NCBI RefSeq assembly: GCF_025147765.1
Contig: NZ_CP102265.1
Span: forward strand, 1,123,001-1,187,000
Direction of reading: 5' to 3'
DNA: 64,000 bases
Source: Blautia obeum ATCC 29174
GTDB taxonomy: Bacteria; Bacillota; Clostridia; Lachnospirales; Lachnospiraceae
Shown here: piece after piece, positions 25,833 to 33,925 of the stretch
How positions within the stretch are numbered: position 1 is the first letter of the stretch
Layout: the number at the start of each line of letters is the position of its first letter
Program-made: the position numbers and the translations under genes
Notes under the pieces: generated by a model
The model's database searches: none
Told to the model about the DNA's origin: nothing
Seen by the model: only the letters and a program-made list of their open reading frames with translations

Positions 25833-28438
25833 GTGCGCCCGTAAGGCGGTTGGGGTGGACACCCAATTGTCGTGGGTCATTGTGATTTTACTATGAGAAA
25901 GTAATAAGAAAAATTATCAAGTGCAAAAAACACAATCTTATCGTCAACAACTAACCTCGAGTGGAAACATGAAGGGGACAACAGCACGTTTGTAAAGGCA
26001 CAAGTCAGCGAATCTTCCAAGCTGCGACTGAGTGTCGAGGCGAAAGGTACTATATAAGGATGAAGGCTAAACTGCTTGAAGGAAAGTCAGAGGCTGGAGC
26101 TAACCATCTCCACACCGAATGGAAGATGTTACGGTGGTACGTTGGCGGATTAGTATTTTGCTGTCTGCAATCCGCGGGATAATCAACGTAAGCCAGCCAT
26201 AAGTAATGGAAAATGACGAAAACTCCCATACCGATAATAGTACAACTTATCACAATGAAGCTAAACGGGGATTACCTAAACTGAAATGCCCAAGTGGCTA
26301 TGAGTAATGCCGAAAGGTGAAAAATCTCAAGTGTAAAAAGCAAGAGAGATGACTCTGAATATTCAGCATGGTAACGGAGCCGTCGTAGTAGTTCGAGGAC
26401 CTTGGATTGACAAGGATAGCCGTAAAATCGGAAGCGAATAATAACGCCCACATGGCGAAGGACGGCAGTTTATCATTCAATACTAAAACGAGGAAGGATG
26501 TGTGAGACATTGAGAGAACCAGTAAAGGTATTGAAAAGTCTTTCAGAACAAGCAATAAACAAACAGTATAAATTTAAAAGATTATATCGGAATTTATACA
26601 ACCCAGAGTTTTATTTTCTAGCTTATAAGAATATAAGCCAATCTCAAGGAAGTATGACATCTGGTGTGGATGGCAAAAGCCTAGATGGTATGAGCGAGAA
26701 GCGAATAAGTGCTCTCATCGAAAGCATTAGGAGTTTCAGCTATCAGCCGAATCCCGCAAGGCGAGTGTATATTGAAAAGAAAAACAGCACAAAGAAGCGT
26801 CCATTGGGAATTCCATCAACAGAAGACAAATTAGTACAAGAGGTTGTAAAAATGATTCTTGAGAGTATATATGAACCAAATTTCTCAGACTGCTCTCATG
26901 GATTCAGACCTAAAAGAAGCTGTCACTCGGCTTTACAGCAAATACAGAATCAATTCACCGGAATCACATGGTTTGTAGAAGGTGATATTCATGCCTGTTT
27001 TGATAGCTTTGACCACCATGTGCTAGTGAATATTCTGAGGGAGAGAATCGAGGATGAAAATTTCTTGGCTCTCATTTGGAAAATGTTGAAGGCAGGCTAC
27101 ATGGAGCAATGGGCTTATAACTGCACTTTCTCAGGAACTCCTCAGGGTTCAGGAGTAAGTCCAATATTGGCAAATATATATCTGTCGAAGCTGGACGATT
27201 TTGCGGAAAACTTAAAGAAAAGCTTCAATAAAGGTAAATCAAAAGAAAACCTTGAGTATCAAAGGGCAGCAAGCAAATTATACTACATCAGAAGAAAAAA
27301 CCGAGCAAATTGGGAAAATTGGAATGAGCAACAAAGAAAGGAAGCTCTGCGGCTGCAAAAGGACGCTATTAACTACATGCACAGTTTACCAAGCAAGAGA
27401 GCAAACAATAAGGAATACAAAAGTCTGGTCTATTGTAGATATGCGGATGACTTTCTAATTGGAGTCATAGGTTCATTCGAGGATGCATCTGAAATCAAGG
27501 AAAAATTCAGAGTATTTCTCGAGGATACTCTGCATCTTGAGATGTCCGAAGAAAAGACCAAGATAACACATAGTCAAGATAAAGCAAGATTTCTTGGATA
27601 TGATATCACCACCGCAAAGAACTCAGCGCTTAAGTATGACTCAAAGCATCAATTAAGAAAAACTCATACGGGCAGAATTAAATTGTACGCCCCAAGAGAT
27701 AAATGGCAAGGTAAATTGACGGAGTATGGTGCTCTAAGGATTAGGTATGACAAAAATGGCAAGGAAATATGGGATTCACACCACAGAGGAAATATGGTTC
27801 ACATGACAGACGTGGAAATAGTGTCGCAAGTAAATGCGGAAATCAGAGGAATGTACAATTATTATTCCATTGCCGAAAATGCAACAGTCATCAAAAACTT
27901 TGCATTTATCTTGGAATATAGCATGTACAAAACCTTCGGACTGAAATATCGAAAGAGTGTTTATAAGATACAGAGAAAGTACCGCAAAAACGGGATATTC
28001 ATGGTTCCATACAATACAAAGAAGGGATTGAGATACTGCGAGTTTTATCATGACGGATTCAAAAAGAAACGTTATGCATGCGGTTTCGAGCCTGACTTAT
28101 TGCCACAATACGTCAAATATGATAATCCGAATTATCTGAGGACAAGGATTAAGCTAGGTGTATGTGAACTTTGTGGTGAAAACACAGGTGATATATGCAT
28201 GCACCATGTAAGATCATTGAAATCAATCCAAGCAGACAATGAATGGAATACTATTATGTTGGCTAAGCGTCGCAAGACACTTGCAGTTTGTCCGAACTGC
28301 TATGCCAAAATCACGAAATAACTGAAAGACTATGGTAAATGGGAAGCCGTATACATCGAGAGATGTACGTACGGTTTCGGGGCGAGGCTATGGAAACCTG
28401 TCTTGGAGACAAGGCAAGGCGCTGTGGTCTTAGCCTAC
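25833..28438 (+). mobile_element. Group II intron inside parB
   Basis: 2606 bases. The 5' end is GTGCGCCCG, a standard group II boundary. A ribozyme-like 5' region (25833-26497) precedes a reverse transcriptase ORF. Domain V is recognisable at about 28343-28378: AAGCCGTATACAT, a CGAG tetraloop, then ATGTACGTACGGTTT. It is followed by domain VI and a 3' end at TAGCCTAC. The orientation is the same as parB, as needed for splicing. Exact exon joining restores a 295-residue ParB. IBS/EBS pairing is only partly visible (GATTC in the exon, GAATC near 26020). Confidence 0.92.
26498..28321 (+). CDS. ltrA: Group II intron-encoded reverse transcriptase/maturase with HNH domain
   Basis: A 607-residue LtrA-like protein. 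Reverse transcriptase motifs are RPLGIPSTEDK, HGFRPKRSC, GDIHACFD, GTPQGSGVSPILANIYL and the catalytic CRYADDFLIG. The maturase (X) region follows, with MYNYYSIAENA. The C-terminus is an HNH endonuclease (CELCG, HHV, CPNCY). GAGGAAGG directly abuts the ATG at 26498, so the TTG at 26510, which has better spacing, may be the true start. It promotes splicing and retrohoming of the intron and appears intact. Confidence 0.93.
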   Translation: MCETLREPVKVLKSLSEQAINKQYKFKRLYRNLYNPEFYFLAYKNISQSQGSMTSGVDGKSLDGMSEKRISALIESIRSFSYQPNPARRVYIEKKNSTKKRPLGIPSTEDKLVQEVVKMILESIYEPNFSDCSHGFRPKRSCHSALQQIQNQFTGITWFVEGDIHACFDSFDHHVLVNILRERIEDENFLALIWKMLKAGYMEQWAYNCTFSGTPQGSGVSPILANIYLSKLDDFAENLKKSFNKGKSKENLEYQRAASKLYYIRRKNRANWENWNEQQRKEALRLQKDAINYMHSLPSKRANNKEYKSLVYCRYADDFLIGVIGSFEDASEIKEKFRVFLEDTLHLEMSEEKTKITHSQDKARFLGYDITTAKNSALKYDSKHQLRKTHTGRIKLYAPRDKWQGKLTEYGALRIRYDKNGKEIWDSHHRGNMVHMTDVEIVSQVNAEIRGMYNYYSIAENATVIKNFAFILEYSMYKTFGLKYRKSVYKIQRKYRKNGIFMVPYNTKKGLRYCEFYHDGFKKKRYACGFEPDLLPQYVKYDNPNYLRTRIKLGVCELCGENTGDICMHHVRSLKSIQADNEWNTIMLAKRRKTLAVCPNCYAKITK

Positions 28439-28969
28439 AATATACAGAGAGAAAATTTGCTTCCAAGCGAAAAGGCATATGCTTATAAGATGAAGATGGA
28501 TGCAGTAAAACATCAGGGCATAAAAGACGAAAACGCAGCTTCTGTTGACAGTGCAGATCTGGTTGGACAGGCTGCCGGTGACAGTGGAAGAACCGTTCAG
28601 CGTTACATACGCTTGACCTGTCTTATTCCGGAATTGCTGAAATTGTTGGATGAAGGAAAGATTAATTTTACAGTAGGTGTTTCATTAACCTATTTATCAG
28701 AAACGGAGCAGATTTGGGTGAAAGACTGCATAGTGTCTGGAGCAAGCTCTGTTACAGGTTCAATGGCAACAAAACTGAAGCAATACAGCGATGAAGGTAA
28801 TCTGACAGAATTAGCGGTACAGCTTATTCTGAATGAAAAGAAAACAGAGACAGGAAAAGTTACTTTAACTGAAAAGAAAATACGAAAGTATTTTCCAAAG
28901 GAATATAACAGAGAACAGATTGAACAGGTTATCTATGAACTGCTTGATAACTGGAAGAAAAGCCAATAA
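28439..28969 (+). CDS. parB: ParB-family protein, 3' exon (176 codons)
   Basis: It begins at AATATACAG (NIQREN) immediately after the intron. It carries the ParB helix-turn-helix region (DLVGQAAGDSGRTVQRYIRL), then a linker and a C-terminal domain ending QVIYELLDNWKKSQ. An ORF can be read from ATG 28403 but its first 12 codons are intron domain VI, so that start is not real. Unspliced transcripts would give only an N-terminal ParB fragment. Confidence 0.88.
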   Translation, partial: NIQRENLLPSEKAYAYKMKMDAVKHQGIKDENAASVDSADLVGQAAGDSGRTVQRYIRLTCLIPELLKLLDEGKINFTVGVSLTYLSETEQIWVKDCIVSGASSVTGSMATKLKQYSDEGNLTELAVQLILNEKKTETGKVTLTEKKIRKYFPKEYNREQIEQVIYELLDNWKKSQ

Positions 28970-28991
28970 CGAGGGAAGGAGGGAAAGCAAA

Positions 28992-30071
28992 ATGGCAAAA
29001 TCCGAAAGCACAAAAATAGAGTTTGGTTATTTTCACGATTATGAATCGGAACAGTTTGCTTTTTACCGTATTCCCAAAGTATTATTCACAGATGAATATT
29101 TCCGTAATCTGTCCAGCGATGCAAAGGTTCTTTATGGGCTGATGCTGGACAGAATGGCTTTATCTATCAGACATCAGTGGTTTGATGAAGAGGGTAAGGT
29201 TTATATTATTTTTACTGTTGAACAGGTTATTCAGTATATGAATTGTGGAAGAGATAAAGCAATGAAAACGCTTGCAGAACTGGATACCAAAAAGGGAATC
29301 GGATTAATTGAAAGAGTCAAACAAGGATTTGGTAAACCGGATATTATTTATGTAAAGAACTTTATTTTAAGGACATCAAAAGATGTTAAAAACAATGATG
29401 AATCCGAAGAGAGTATTCAACAAAATCGAGAGGTCGAAGAAGTCGACTTATCGGAGTCGGAAAAATCGACTTATCGTGGTCGGAAAAATCGACTTCAAGG
29501 GGTCGGAAAAACCGACTTCAAGAGGTCGGAAAATACGACTTATCGTGGTCGAAAAATCAGAACTACAGAAGTCGGAAAAACCGACCCTAATAATACTAAT
29601 TATAATTATACTGATATTAGTAATACTGACAGAAGTAATACTGATCTTATCAATCTTTCAGATTCTTCCGAACAGCAGTCAATGGATTTGATGGAAGAGA
29701 TGGAGTTATTCCAGATGAATACTGCACTTGTAAAAAGAAATATTGAATATGACTGTCTTGTACAACGATGCAGACTGGGGGAACAGCAACAGTTGGATGA
29801 AATTGTGGCACTAATTGTGGAAACAATCAGCATAGAACGGGAGAATATTACGATCAGTGGAGTGAAATACCCATATCAGTTCGTAAAAAGCAGATTATTG
29901 TTGCTGGAAGAAAGCCACATAGAGTATGTACTTGACTGTCTGCATGAGAATACCAGGGAAGTAAAGAACATAAAAGCGTACTTGCTTACCTGTCTTATGA
30001 ATTCAATAACGACAATAGGCAATTATTACCAGGCAAAAGTAAATCATGATATGTACGGAGGTGGCATATGA
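28992..30071 (+). CDS. RepA_N-type replication initiator with internal iterons (DUF6017 C-terminus)
   Basis: A 359-residue protein. The start at 28992 has AAGGAGGGAAAGC upstream. The N-terminal RepA_N winged-helix domain reads FYRIPKVLFTDEYFRNLSSDAKVLYGLMLDRM, then FTVEQVIQYMNCGRDKAMKTLAELD. Residues 148-198 are an Arg/Lys/Gly-rich segment encoded by seven DNA repeats of 23 bp (see 29433-29585), followed by an Asn/Thr-rich stretch. The C-terminus (about 230-359) resembles DUF6017. In RepA_N plasmids the origin lies inside the rep gene, so this region may be the ICE's own replication origin. It overlaps the next gene by ATGA. Confidence 0.85.
   Translation: MAKSESTKIEFGYFHDYESEQFAFYRIPKVLFTDEYFRNLSSDAKVLYGLMLDRMALSIRHQWFDEEGKVYIIFTVEQVIQYMNCGRDKAMKTLAELDTKKGIGLIERVKQGFGKPDIIYVKNFILRTSKDVKNNDESEESIQQNREVEEVDLSESEKSTYRGRKNRLQGVGKTDFKRSENTTYRGRKIRTTEVGKTDPNNTNYNYTDISNTDRSNTDLINLSDSSEQQSMDLMEEMELFQMNTALVKRNIEYDCLVQRCRLGEQQQLDEIVALIVETISIERENITISGVKYPYQFVKSRLLLLEESHIEYVLDCLHENTREVKNIKAYLLTCLMNSITTIGNYYQAKVNHDMYGGGI
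29433..29585 (+). repeat. Seven 23 bp iterons inside the ICE rep gene
   Basis: Copies start at 29433, 29456, 29479, 29502, 29525, 29548 and 29571, exactly 23 bases apart. The consensus is GTCGGAAAAATCGACTT plus six bases; GTCGG...CCGAC/TCGAC arms make each copy a small palindrome. The first and sixth copies are degenerate. An AT-rich tract of about 75 bases follows. Because 23 is not a multiple of three, the protein frame rotates through the array, so the repeat is held at DNA level. This is a candidate origin of replication. Confidence 0.85.
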
Positions 30072-30454
30072 GAGGAAAAGAAATTATAACAAAATTGATA
30101 ATTCCTGGTGCAATAGCTATGATTATCTGCTTAATTGTTCACCCTATGTGCATGAATGGTGAAATATTAGACTGGAGAAAATTATTGCTTTTTGTGGGAA
30201 TACCTTTCGGAATCCAGAAAATGTTTTTGTTGGTCGTTCCAAGAAATGTGGGGACAGGGGAAATGCTTGGTTTGGTGGTACTTAAACTGATGGTAGGAAG
30301 TTTGATTGGAATAGGGGTTCTTGCCTGGAGATTATTAGCTGTAGCAGGCATTTTGCTAAAAAACGGCATTTCTGGAATTATATGGATCATAAAAAGACTG
30401 AAAGAAATGGTGATCAAAAATGAGCGAAAAGCAACTGGAAAAATTGTATTATAG
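30068..30454 (+). CDS. Small membrane protein (DUF6050-like)
   Basis: A 128-residue protein with three or four hydrophobic segments (IIPGAIAMIICLIV, LLLFVGIPFGIQKMFLLVV, LVVLKLMVGSLIGIGVLAW and a C-terminal IIWIIK stretch) and a basic C-terminus. It overlaps rep (ATGA) and the next gene. Proteins of this size are usual at this position in Tn1549-like ICEs; the function is unknown. Confidence 0.65.
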   Translation: MRGKEIITKLIIPGAIAMIICLIVHPMCMNGEILDWRKLLLFVGIPFGIQKMFLLVVPRNVGTGEMLGLVVLKLMVGSLIGIGVLAWRLLAVAGILLKNGISGIIWIIKRLKEMVIKNERKATGKIVL

Positions 30455-30707
30455 CATTTATCCAATGAATCAATGTGAGACACAAAGTAAAAGTTATGAA
30501 GAGACAAAGGAACTGTGTGAAACATTAGAAAAGGAAATGATAAGTCTAATGAGTCCGGATCTGCAGGCAATGTTTGAGGATTACAAGGAATATACTTTAA
30601 ATCTTAAACAAACAGAACAGAGAGACGCTTACATAGATGGATTAGCGTTTGGGATTCGCACAATTTCGGAAGCCTTTTTACATGAGAACAAAAATAGAAT
30701 ATGGTGA
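30420..30707 (+). CDS. Small acidic protein (DUF6809-like)
   Basis: A 95-residue, mainly helical soluble protein with an acidic middle (EETKELCETLEKEMISLMSPDLQAMFEDYKEY) and a C-terminal AYIDGLAFGIRTISEAF. It overlaps the end of the membrane gene by 35 bases. It is a typical ICE accessory ORF of unknown role and is followed directly by a terminator. Confidence 0.6.
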   Translation: MSEKQLEKLYYSIYPMNQCETQSKSYEETKELCETLEKEMISLMSPDLQAMFEDYKEYTLNLKQTEQRDAYIDGLAFGIRTISEAFLHENKNRIW

Positions 30708-30710
30708 TTG

Positions 30711-30740
30711 AAAAAGCAGTCTGTCAAGGCTGCTTTTTCT
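30711..30740 (+). terminator. Rho-independent terminator
   Basis: AAAAAGCAG, a 10-base loop, then CTGCTTTTT. It ends the par-rep transcription unit. Confidence 0.7.
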
Positions 30741-30766
30741 GTACCGCTTACATAGGAGAATGAGAT

Positions 30767-30961
30767 GTGATTGATTTGATAATTATTATTATGGCAGGAA
30801 TAGTGCTTTTGTTTTTGCTGTCTTGTTGCTTTATGGTTGCAAGGCTATTGGATGAGGAAATATCTATGTATGGATATGAAGGAAAAGAAAACTGGGAAAG
30901 GGAACAACTTCCCGACAAATTGTCGAGAAGTTCAACAGATGAAAGACATGGAGATAAATGA
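30767..30961 (+). CDS. Short single-span membrane protein
   Basis: A 64-residue ORF starting at GTG (AGGAGAATGA upstream) with an N-terminal hydrophobic segment (LIIIIMAGIVLLFLLSCCFMV) and a charged tail. Its 3' half carries one copy of the 25 bp palindrome (30907-30931) and overlaps the start of the XRE gene in another frame. No family is recognised; the tail sequence may be shaped by the DNA element it contains. Confidence 0.5.
   Translation: MIDLIIIIMAGIVLLFLLSCCFMVARLLDEEISMYGYEGKENWEREQLPDKLSRSSTDERHGDK
30907..30931. repeat. 25 bp palindromic element, copy 1
   Basis: ACTTCCCGACAA, a central A, then TTGTCGAGAAGT. It is the exact reverse complement of copy 2 at 32056-32080. It lies just upstream of the XRE regulator start. 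Confidence 0.8.
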
Positions 30962-31244
30962 AAAGATTCGTTATTTTCGGAAACAGAGAGGGCTATCGCA
31001 GGAGCTGCTTGCAGAACGAACAGGAATTAATGTGAATACAATTCGGAAGTATGAAATAGGCATACGAAAGCCGAAAGTAGAACAATTAAAGAAAATTGCG
31101 GATGGACTTGAAATTAGTGTAATAGAATTTTTGGATATTGAAATAGAAAATGAAGCGGACTTGATTGCTATGCTGAAAAAAATCAGTCCGTTTTTTAAAT
31201 GGGACGGATTGCTTCATGTATTGGTGGGGGAAAAGTTTTTATGA
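30948..31244 (+). CDS. XRE-family transcriptional regulator
   Basis: A 98-residue Cro/CI-type helix-turn-helix protein (EKIRYFRKQRGLSQELLAERTGINVNTIRKYEIGIRKPKVEQLKKIADGL), with a short C-terminal extension. Upstream in-frame ATG codons (for example 30939) are possible starts. A 25 bp palindrome lies 17 bases before the start and a second copy follows the downstream gene, so this protein is a candidate to bind it. It overlaps the next gene by ATGA. Confidence 0.82.
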   Translation: MEINEKIRYFRKQRGLSQELLAERTGINVNTIRKYEIGIRKPKVEQLKKIADGLEISVIEFLDIEIENEADLIAMLKKISPFFKWDGLLHVLVGEKFL

Positions 31245-32047
31245 TTGGTGTTGGAAGTGCATTGGTATCACTGTTGCTGATCTTTGTTTGTTATTCACTG
31301 ACACTGACAGCGAAAAGAGCAGATGAAAATTTATTGATGATTTGTGAAAAGAATCAGAAAAATGAAGAAGAGAGAGGAAACCGAGAAATGGAATCCCAGA
31401 GAGACATTTTAAGAGTAATTGAAAAAGAAATCAAAAAAGGAAGTGCGCCAGTTGCATTTGCAGGTTTGGGGTTTTCCGAGGAATGTTATCATTTGGTAGA
31501 TAGTCAGGCTAAGATGAACCAACTTTTAGATTATTTTTTTCGCAATGAAGAATACGCAGCTTTGGCAGAGCGGCAGGTGAAAAGTAATATCTATGCAGAA
31601 ATGGGCAAAAGGCTGAATTTCCGTAGTGCCAGATCTGATCGAGACAGAAAGAATATGGAGGTAGCGGCAAAACGATGGATTAAGAAAAAGCATCCAACAT
31701 TTGATGGTGATGTATATGTCGAAAATATCCGGTGTTTTCTGGACATTTCCCAAGAAGAGTTAGAAAAACGTAAATGTACAGTCAATGAACAGGATACGAC
31801 AGCACTTATTTTCAGCCAGAAACATCTTGAAGCATTATACTTGCAATGTCTTATGCACAGACGAAATGCGATGCAAGAGATTCCGGAATTAAAAGGTTTG
31901 TCAGAAACGTGCAACAGGATTTATAAATTGCAGGATGTAGATGTATTATTTCAATGCCTGCTGATGGATCAGATGGATTGGGAAGAAGAAAAGTTATATG
32001 TGCAGTTCAGCACAATTTATTTATTGAAGCAGACAGTGAAAAATTAA
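31241..32047 (+). CDS. Membrane-anchored ICE protein, function unknown
   Basis: A 268-residue protein with GGGGGAAAAG upstream and an ATGA overlap with the XRE gene. One N-terminal transmembrane helix (SALVSLLLIFVCYSL) is followed by a charged, helical cytoplasmic or external domain with EKEIKKGSAPVAFAGLGFSEE, which may be a conserved core. It is not a recognised T4SS component. Coupling to the regulator suggests a sensor or antagonist pair, but no protease motif such as HExxH is present. Confidence 0.55.
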   Translation: MIGVGSALVSLLLIFVCYSLTLTAKRADENLLMICEKNQKNEEERGNREMESQRDILRVIEKEIKKGSAPVAFAGLGFSEECYHLVDSQAKMNQLLDYFFRNEEYAALAERQVKSNIYAEMGKRLNFRSARSDRDRKNMEVAAKRWIKKKHPTFDGDVYVENIRCFLDISQEELEKRKCTVNEQDTTALIFSQKHLEALYLQCLMHRRNAMQEIPELKGLSETCNRIYKLQDVDVLFQCLLMDQMDWEEEKLYVQFSTIYLLKQTVKN

Positions 32048-32055
32048 AACCCATG

Positions 32056-32080
32056 ACTTCTCGACAATTTGTCGGGAAGT
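32056..32080. repeat. 25 bp palindromic element, copy 2
   Basis: ACTTCTCGACAA, a central T, then TTGTCGGGAAGT. It is the exact inverse of copy 1, nine bases after the stop of the upstream gene and ahead of pcfB. Confidence 0.8.
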
Positions 32081-32171
32081 GGAAAGGAGTCAAATTCCAA
32101 TGAAAATATATCTCCCCCATCTGTTAGTACCACCGTAATTTGCTGATCAGAATCGAAAGGAGGCGTGCAAA

Positions 32172-32654
32172 TTGCAGGAAGAAGTTACACAGAAAACAAT
32201 CGCATTGTCGGTTAAAACTGCAAGAGTGACTGCCGACGTGTTAAAAAATATGCTGCGGAAGTATCTGTCAGGACAGAAGCAAAAGGGAAAGAATCCTTAT
32301 AAGGTTGGAAAACAGTCATACAAAGAATTGAAAAGCCAGGGTTCTGGTTTATCCAATATTGAAATCACAGATGGAAATATCAAGTCCTTTGAGCGTGTGG
32401 CGAAAAAATACCGTTTAGATTTTGCCTTGAAAAAAGACAGTTCGACCAAGCCACCGACCTACTATGTGTTCTTTAAAGGGCAGGATACAGAAATGATGAA
32501 TCTGGCATTTAAGAAATATTTGGGTGTCCAGATGAACAAAAAGGATAAGCCATCTATTATGGAAAAACTTATGCACTTTAAGGATGCTGTGTCTAAAGGA
32601 AAGAACAGAGAACGAGCAAGAGAACAGCAGAAAGACAGAGGGCAGAGTTTATGA
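32172..32654 (+). CDS. PcfB-family (DUF3801) conjugation protein
   Basis: A 160-residue basic protein starting at TTG 32172 with a strong GAAAGGAGGCG site. The sequence (KTARVTADVLKNMLRKYLSG, then KQSYKELKSQG, FERVAKKYRLDFALKKD and YYVFFKGQDTEMMNLAFKKYL) matches PcfB/DUF3801, a relaxosome accessory factor that helps deliver the relaxase to the coupling protein. It overlaps virD4 by ATGA, as in related ICEs. Confidence 0.88.
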   Translation: MQEEVTQKTIALSVKTARVTADVLKNMLRKYLSGQKQKGKNPYKVGKQSYKELKSQGSGLSNIEITDGNIKSFERVAKKYRLDFALKKDSSTKPPTYYVFFKGQDTEMMNLAFKKYLGVQMNKKDKPSIMEKLMHFKDAVSKGKNRERAREQQKDRGQSL

Positions 32655-33838
32655 CTGAGAAAAAACAGCAGCATAAGAAGAAAAGAGGAAAAGTTCAGCA
32701 TATCAGAGGCTCTCCGAAAAAGAGAAAAATATCTGGAAAAGCTGTTTTTTCCTCAGAGAGTATCCCAGGAAAAATGCTTGCAGATGTGAAAAATCTGATT
32801 ACGGACAAGGTAAGTGAATTGAAGAGGGCAGATCAGAAAAAGCTGTTTTTAGCTAATTTCCCCTATCTGATGTTTGCCTATTTTTTCAATAAGATTGCCT
32901 GGTTGTATCGGGTAAACACCGGAGCAACTTCCTGGGATAAATTTATGAATACCATTACTTATTTTGAACTGGCATTTCAGAATCTCTGGCCAAGTTTGAA
33001 TCATATAGATTTGTTGTGTGGAATCGCAGGCGGCGTGGCTGTAAAGCTTATTATTATTTACCGCACGAAAAATGCCAGGAAATATCGGCTGGGTGTGGAG
33101 TATGGTTCTGCCAGATGGGGAACAGAAAAAGATATACGACCATATGCTGATCCTGAATTTGAAAATAATATTATTCTCACAGAAACAGAGAGTCTTACTA
33201 TGTCAAGCAGACCAAAGAATCCGAAATACGCCAGGAATAAAAACATTCTGGTAATTGGCGGTTCCGGTTCTGGAAAAACCAGATTTTTTGTAAAGCCTAA
33301 CATTATGCAGATGCACAGCTCCTATGTGATTACTGATCCAAAGGGAACTGTGCTTCTGGAGGTTGGCAGTATGCTGGCAAAAGGCAGTCCGATGACGGAT
33401 GAGAATGGAAAAATCGTGCGGGACAAAGAGGGAAAAGTTATATACGAACCATATAAAATCAAAGTTTTGAATACAATTAATTTCAAAAAATCCATGCACT
33501 ATAATCCATTTGTATATATCCGCAGTGAAAAAGATATTCTAAAACTGGTAACAACCATTATTGCTAATACCAAAGGTGAAGGGCAGCAATCAGGTGAGGA
33601 TTTTTGGGTAAAGGCGGAAAAACTCTATTATTGTGCCCTGATTGGTTATATCTGGTATGAAGGCAGGGAAGAAGAAAAGAATTTTAATACTCTGTTGGAA
33701 ATGATCAATGTGTCAGAAGCCAGGGAAGATGATGAGAATTTCAAGAATCCAGTAGATCTGATGTTTGATGAGCTGGAGCAGAAAGACCCGAACCATTTTG
33801 CAGTAAGGCAGTACAAAAAATACAAGTTGGCTGCCGGT
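32651..33838 (+). pseudogene. VirD4/TcpA-type coupling protein, 5' part (396 codons), interrupted
   Basis: N-terminal part of the T4SS coupling ATPase: two membrane segments near residues 70-130, then Walker A IGGSGSGKT near residue 203, TDPKGTVLLEVG and LNTINFKKSMHYNPF. The normal reading KYKLAAG is followed in relatives by KTAKSILISCGARLAPFDI. Here KYKLAAG reaches 33838 and the mobilizable element begins. The missing half resumes at 43357 in the correct frame, so excision at the shared GGT would restore a protein of about 660 residues. Confidence 0.88.
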
Positions 33839-33925
33839 GTTGTATGCTCTAAAAGACTTCTTAATCAAGCGGTTGGGAAGTCTCTTAGAACACACAACCT
33901 AAAACCGAAGAAAGGAGCGCAAGTT

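Noticed and set aside
28403..28438. ATG start for the ParB 3' ORF
   Set aside because: These codons belong to group II intron domain VI; the true exon begins at 28439.
29433..29585. CRISPR array
   Set aside because: The 23 bp units are contiguous without unique spacers, lie inside a coding gene, and no cas gene is present.
29383..29691. 102-codon ORF in a second frame inside rep
   Set aside because: It is a by-product of the 23 bp repeats, which are open in more than one frame.
30907..30931. Terminator
   Set aside because: The 25 bp palindrome has almost no loop and no T-run, and two more copies occur in the ICE, so a protein-binding site is more likely.
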